Assembly: GCF_031846415.1 (NCBI RefSeq)
Contig: NZ_JAVRHT010000006.1
Coordinates: forward strand, 52,109 to 116,108
Reading direction: 5' to 3'
Source: Rubrivirga litoralis
GTDB lineage: Bacteria; Bacteroidota; Rhodothermia; Rhodothermales; Rubricoccaceae
DNA length: 64,000 bases
Part shown: in pieces, positions 63,115-64,000 of the stretch
Layout: each line of letters starts with the position of its first letter
Position numbering within the stretch: the stretch's first letter is position 1
The notes under the pieces: model-generated
The model's database searches: none
What the model saw: only the letters and a program-made list of their open reading frames with translations
What the model was told of the DNA's origin: nothing
Translations under genes and position numbers: made by a program

Positions 63115-63624
63115 ATGAGCGCGCTTGCCGGGCACGTCCTGGTCCTCAACCAGGACTACCAAGCGCTCTCGGTGTGCAGCGTCGAGCGCGCGGTCGGGCT
63201 CGTGTTCCTCCACAAGGCGGAGGTCGTCGAGAACCGGACGGACCGGGCGCTGCGGACGGCCCGGGCGTCGTACCCGTGGCCCAGTGTGGTCCGCCTCAAG
63301 CGCTACGTCCGCGTCCCCTACCGGAAGGTGCTCCTGACCCGGCGCAACGTGCTCCGCCGCGACCACCACCGCTGCGTCTACTGCGGGGCCGCCGACCGCC
63401 TGACGATCGACCACGTCGTCCCCAAGTCGCGGGGCGGGGCGGACTCGTGGGAGAACCTCGTCGCGGCCTGCACGCCGTGCAACAACCGGAAGGGGAGCCG
63501 GACGCCGGACGAGGCGGGCCTCCAGATGCGGAAGCGCCCCTACCGCCCGAGCCACGTGATGTACATGCGCGACTTTATCGGGACCGGCGAGGAGGCGTGG
63601 AAGCCGTACCTGTTCGCGGCGTAG
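63115..63624 (+). CDS. HNH endonuclease
   Basis: The 169-residue protein has an N-terminal domain beginning HVLVLNQDYQALSVCSVERAV and an HNH/zinc module. The module has CVYC (Cys87, Cys90), IDHVVPKSRGG with the catalytic Asp99-His100, Asn114 and the second pair CTPC (Cys119, Cys122) followed by NNRKG. This is the widespread stand-alone HNH family whose role may be in repair rather than restriction; no methylase is adjacent. The ATG at 63115 fits the family N-terminus. A heptamer array begins directly after its stop codon. Confidence 0.92.
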   Translation: MSALAGHVLVLNQDYQALSVCSVERAVGLVFLHKAEVVENRTDRALRTARASYPWPSVVRLKRYVRVPYRKVLLTRRNVLRRDHHRCVYCGAADRLTIDHVVPKSRGGADSWENLVAACTPCNNRKGSRTPDEAGLQMRKRPYRPSHVMYMRDFIGTGEEAWKPYLFAA

Positions 63625-63626
63625 CA

Positions 63627-63661
63627 GGGAAAAGGGAAAAGGGAAAAGGGAAAAGGGAAAA
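63627..63661. repeat. Heptamer tandem array (GGGAAAA), 5 copies
   Basis: Five perfect 7-bp units start two bases after the TAG stop of the HNH gene. Confidence 0.95.
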
Positions 63662-63762
63662 GGCGCGCGCGGGCGGGGGGGTGCCCGTTTTGTTCCGCCC
63701 CGCCCGCTCACATCTGGACGGGGCGGTGATAGGGGAGGCCGCTGTCAACGGGAGGCGGCGGC

Positions 63763-63797
63763 AGTCCCCCTCCTGGATAGGAGGGGCTAGGGGTGGT
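63763..63797. repeat. Dispersed hairpin element
   Basis: AGTCCCCCTCCTGGA followed by AGGAGGGGCTAGGGGTGGT, the shorter form of the element at 3259-3315. Confidence 0.75.
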
Positions 63798-63864
63798 AGA
63801 TGACGCGGGCGGGGCGGTCCCGAACGGTGCCTCCGCCCCGCCCGTGGCTCCCCCGTCGCACGAA

Positions 63865-63890
63865 CTGTCCCCCTTGAACAAGGGGGACAG
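63865..63890. repeat. Palindromic hairpin element
   Basis: Arms CTGTCCCCCTT and AAGGGGGACAG flank the tetraloop GAAC, an 11-bp perfect stem that I recall as a common bacterial intergenic repeat. Confidence 0.75.
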
Positions 63891-64000
63891 CCCATGCCGC
63901 GCGGAGCGGAGCGGTGGCGGCCTTGGCGGGGGGTGCGTTCGCCAGACACGAGCGGGCGGTGCCCGACCACCCCGCCCCCGCACAGTGCTGGCGGGGTGGG

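Larger units (their letters stand above)
63625..64000. other. Repeat-rich right end without genes
   Basis: Contains a heptamer array, a dispersed hairpin element also found at 3259, a strong palindrome and GC boxes. Minus-strand frames here have no recognisable protein features. Confidence 0.65.

Noticed and set aside
63575..63983. Minus-strand frames at the right edge
   Set aside because: They read through a heptamer array and palindromic repeats and show no domain or signal peptide.

Overview
The window is about 64 kb of very GC-rich bacterial chromosome with roughly 49 protein genes, no rRNA or tRNA that I can see, no CRISPR array and no intact transposon. Gene content points to the Rhodothermota, most like the marine family Rubricoccaceae. 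The evidence is the TPR / DUF4292 / EnvC-like trio, an ECF sigma factor paired with a Ser/Thr kinase-TPR protein, a Bacteroidota-type deoxyhypusine-synthase homologue, META and DUF2147 proteins, and TAnnTT(T/G/C) boxes just upstream of many starts that resemble the Bacteroidota -7 element. The taxon is an inference from these signs.

Layout. 1-3108: envelope genes (partial lipoprotein, LdtD-like L,D-transpeptidase, M15 peptidase). 3457-8791: AidB-like acyl-CoA dehydrogenase, then ECF sigma and kinase-TPR. 8828-13644, minus: OmpA-type lipoprotein, DUF2442/DUF4160 pair (the latter apparently frameshifted) and ClpB. 13911-20672: two paralogous hybrid histidine kinases. 21252-25425, minus: MscS channel, FrnE-type DsbA protein and an inositol pair (nucleotidyltransferase plus inositol-3-phosphate synthase). 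26426-28460, minus: a MamK-like actin overlapping an N-acetylmuramoyl-L-alanine amidase. 28611-34142: polyamine cluster (DHS-like protein, diverging from speA-aguB-aguA, i.e. arginine to putrescine). 34451-37873: thiolase, 3-hydroxyacyl-CoA dehydrogenase, half-size EamA protein and SDR. 38122-43048: degenerate KaiC/GGDEF-like protein, CoA-acylating aldehyde dehydrogenase and two lipoproteins. 43290-49822: MetH, lipoprotein, HisI and aldehyde dehydrogenase. 50019-56689: S9B dipeptidyl peptidase, secreted protein, then cmk-rpsA. 56990-63624: tail-anchored eRF1-like protein, the EnvC-like/DUF4292/TPR operon, DUF2147 and HNH endonuclease.

The most unusual content is repetitive rather than genic. 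(1) The GC box GGGCGGGGCGG/CCGCCCCGCCC saturates the window. It lies inside genes, mostly as Gly-Gly-Ala or Ala-Pro-Pro, and as inverted pairs at gene ends. (2) About ten loci carry seven-base-period repeats, each with its own heptamer. Many are arranged as inverted arms between co-directional genes, and several supply the stop codon of the preceding gene. (3) REP-like palindromes end in CTAC (GTAG on the other strand). (4) A 15-bp in-frame repeat differs in copy number between the ATPase domains of the two histidine kinases.

Functionally the window links wall remodelling (transpeptidase, M15, amidase, EnvC-like activator, bacterial actin), polyamine and inositol metabolism, short-chain acyl-CoA and aldehyde chemistry, and signalling.
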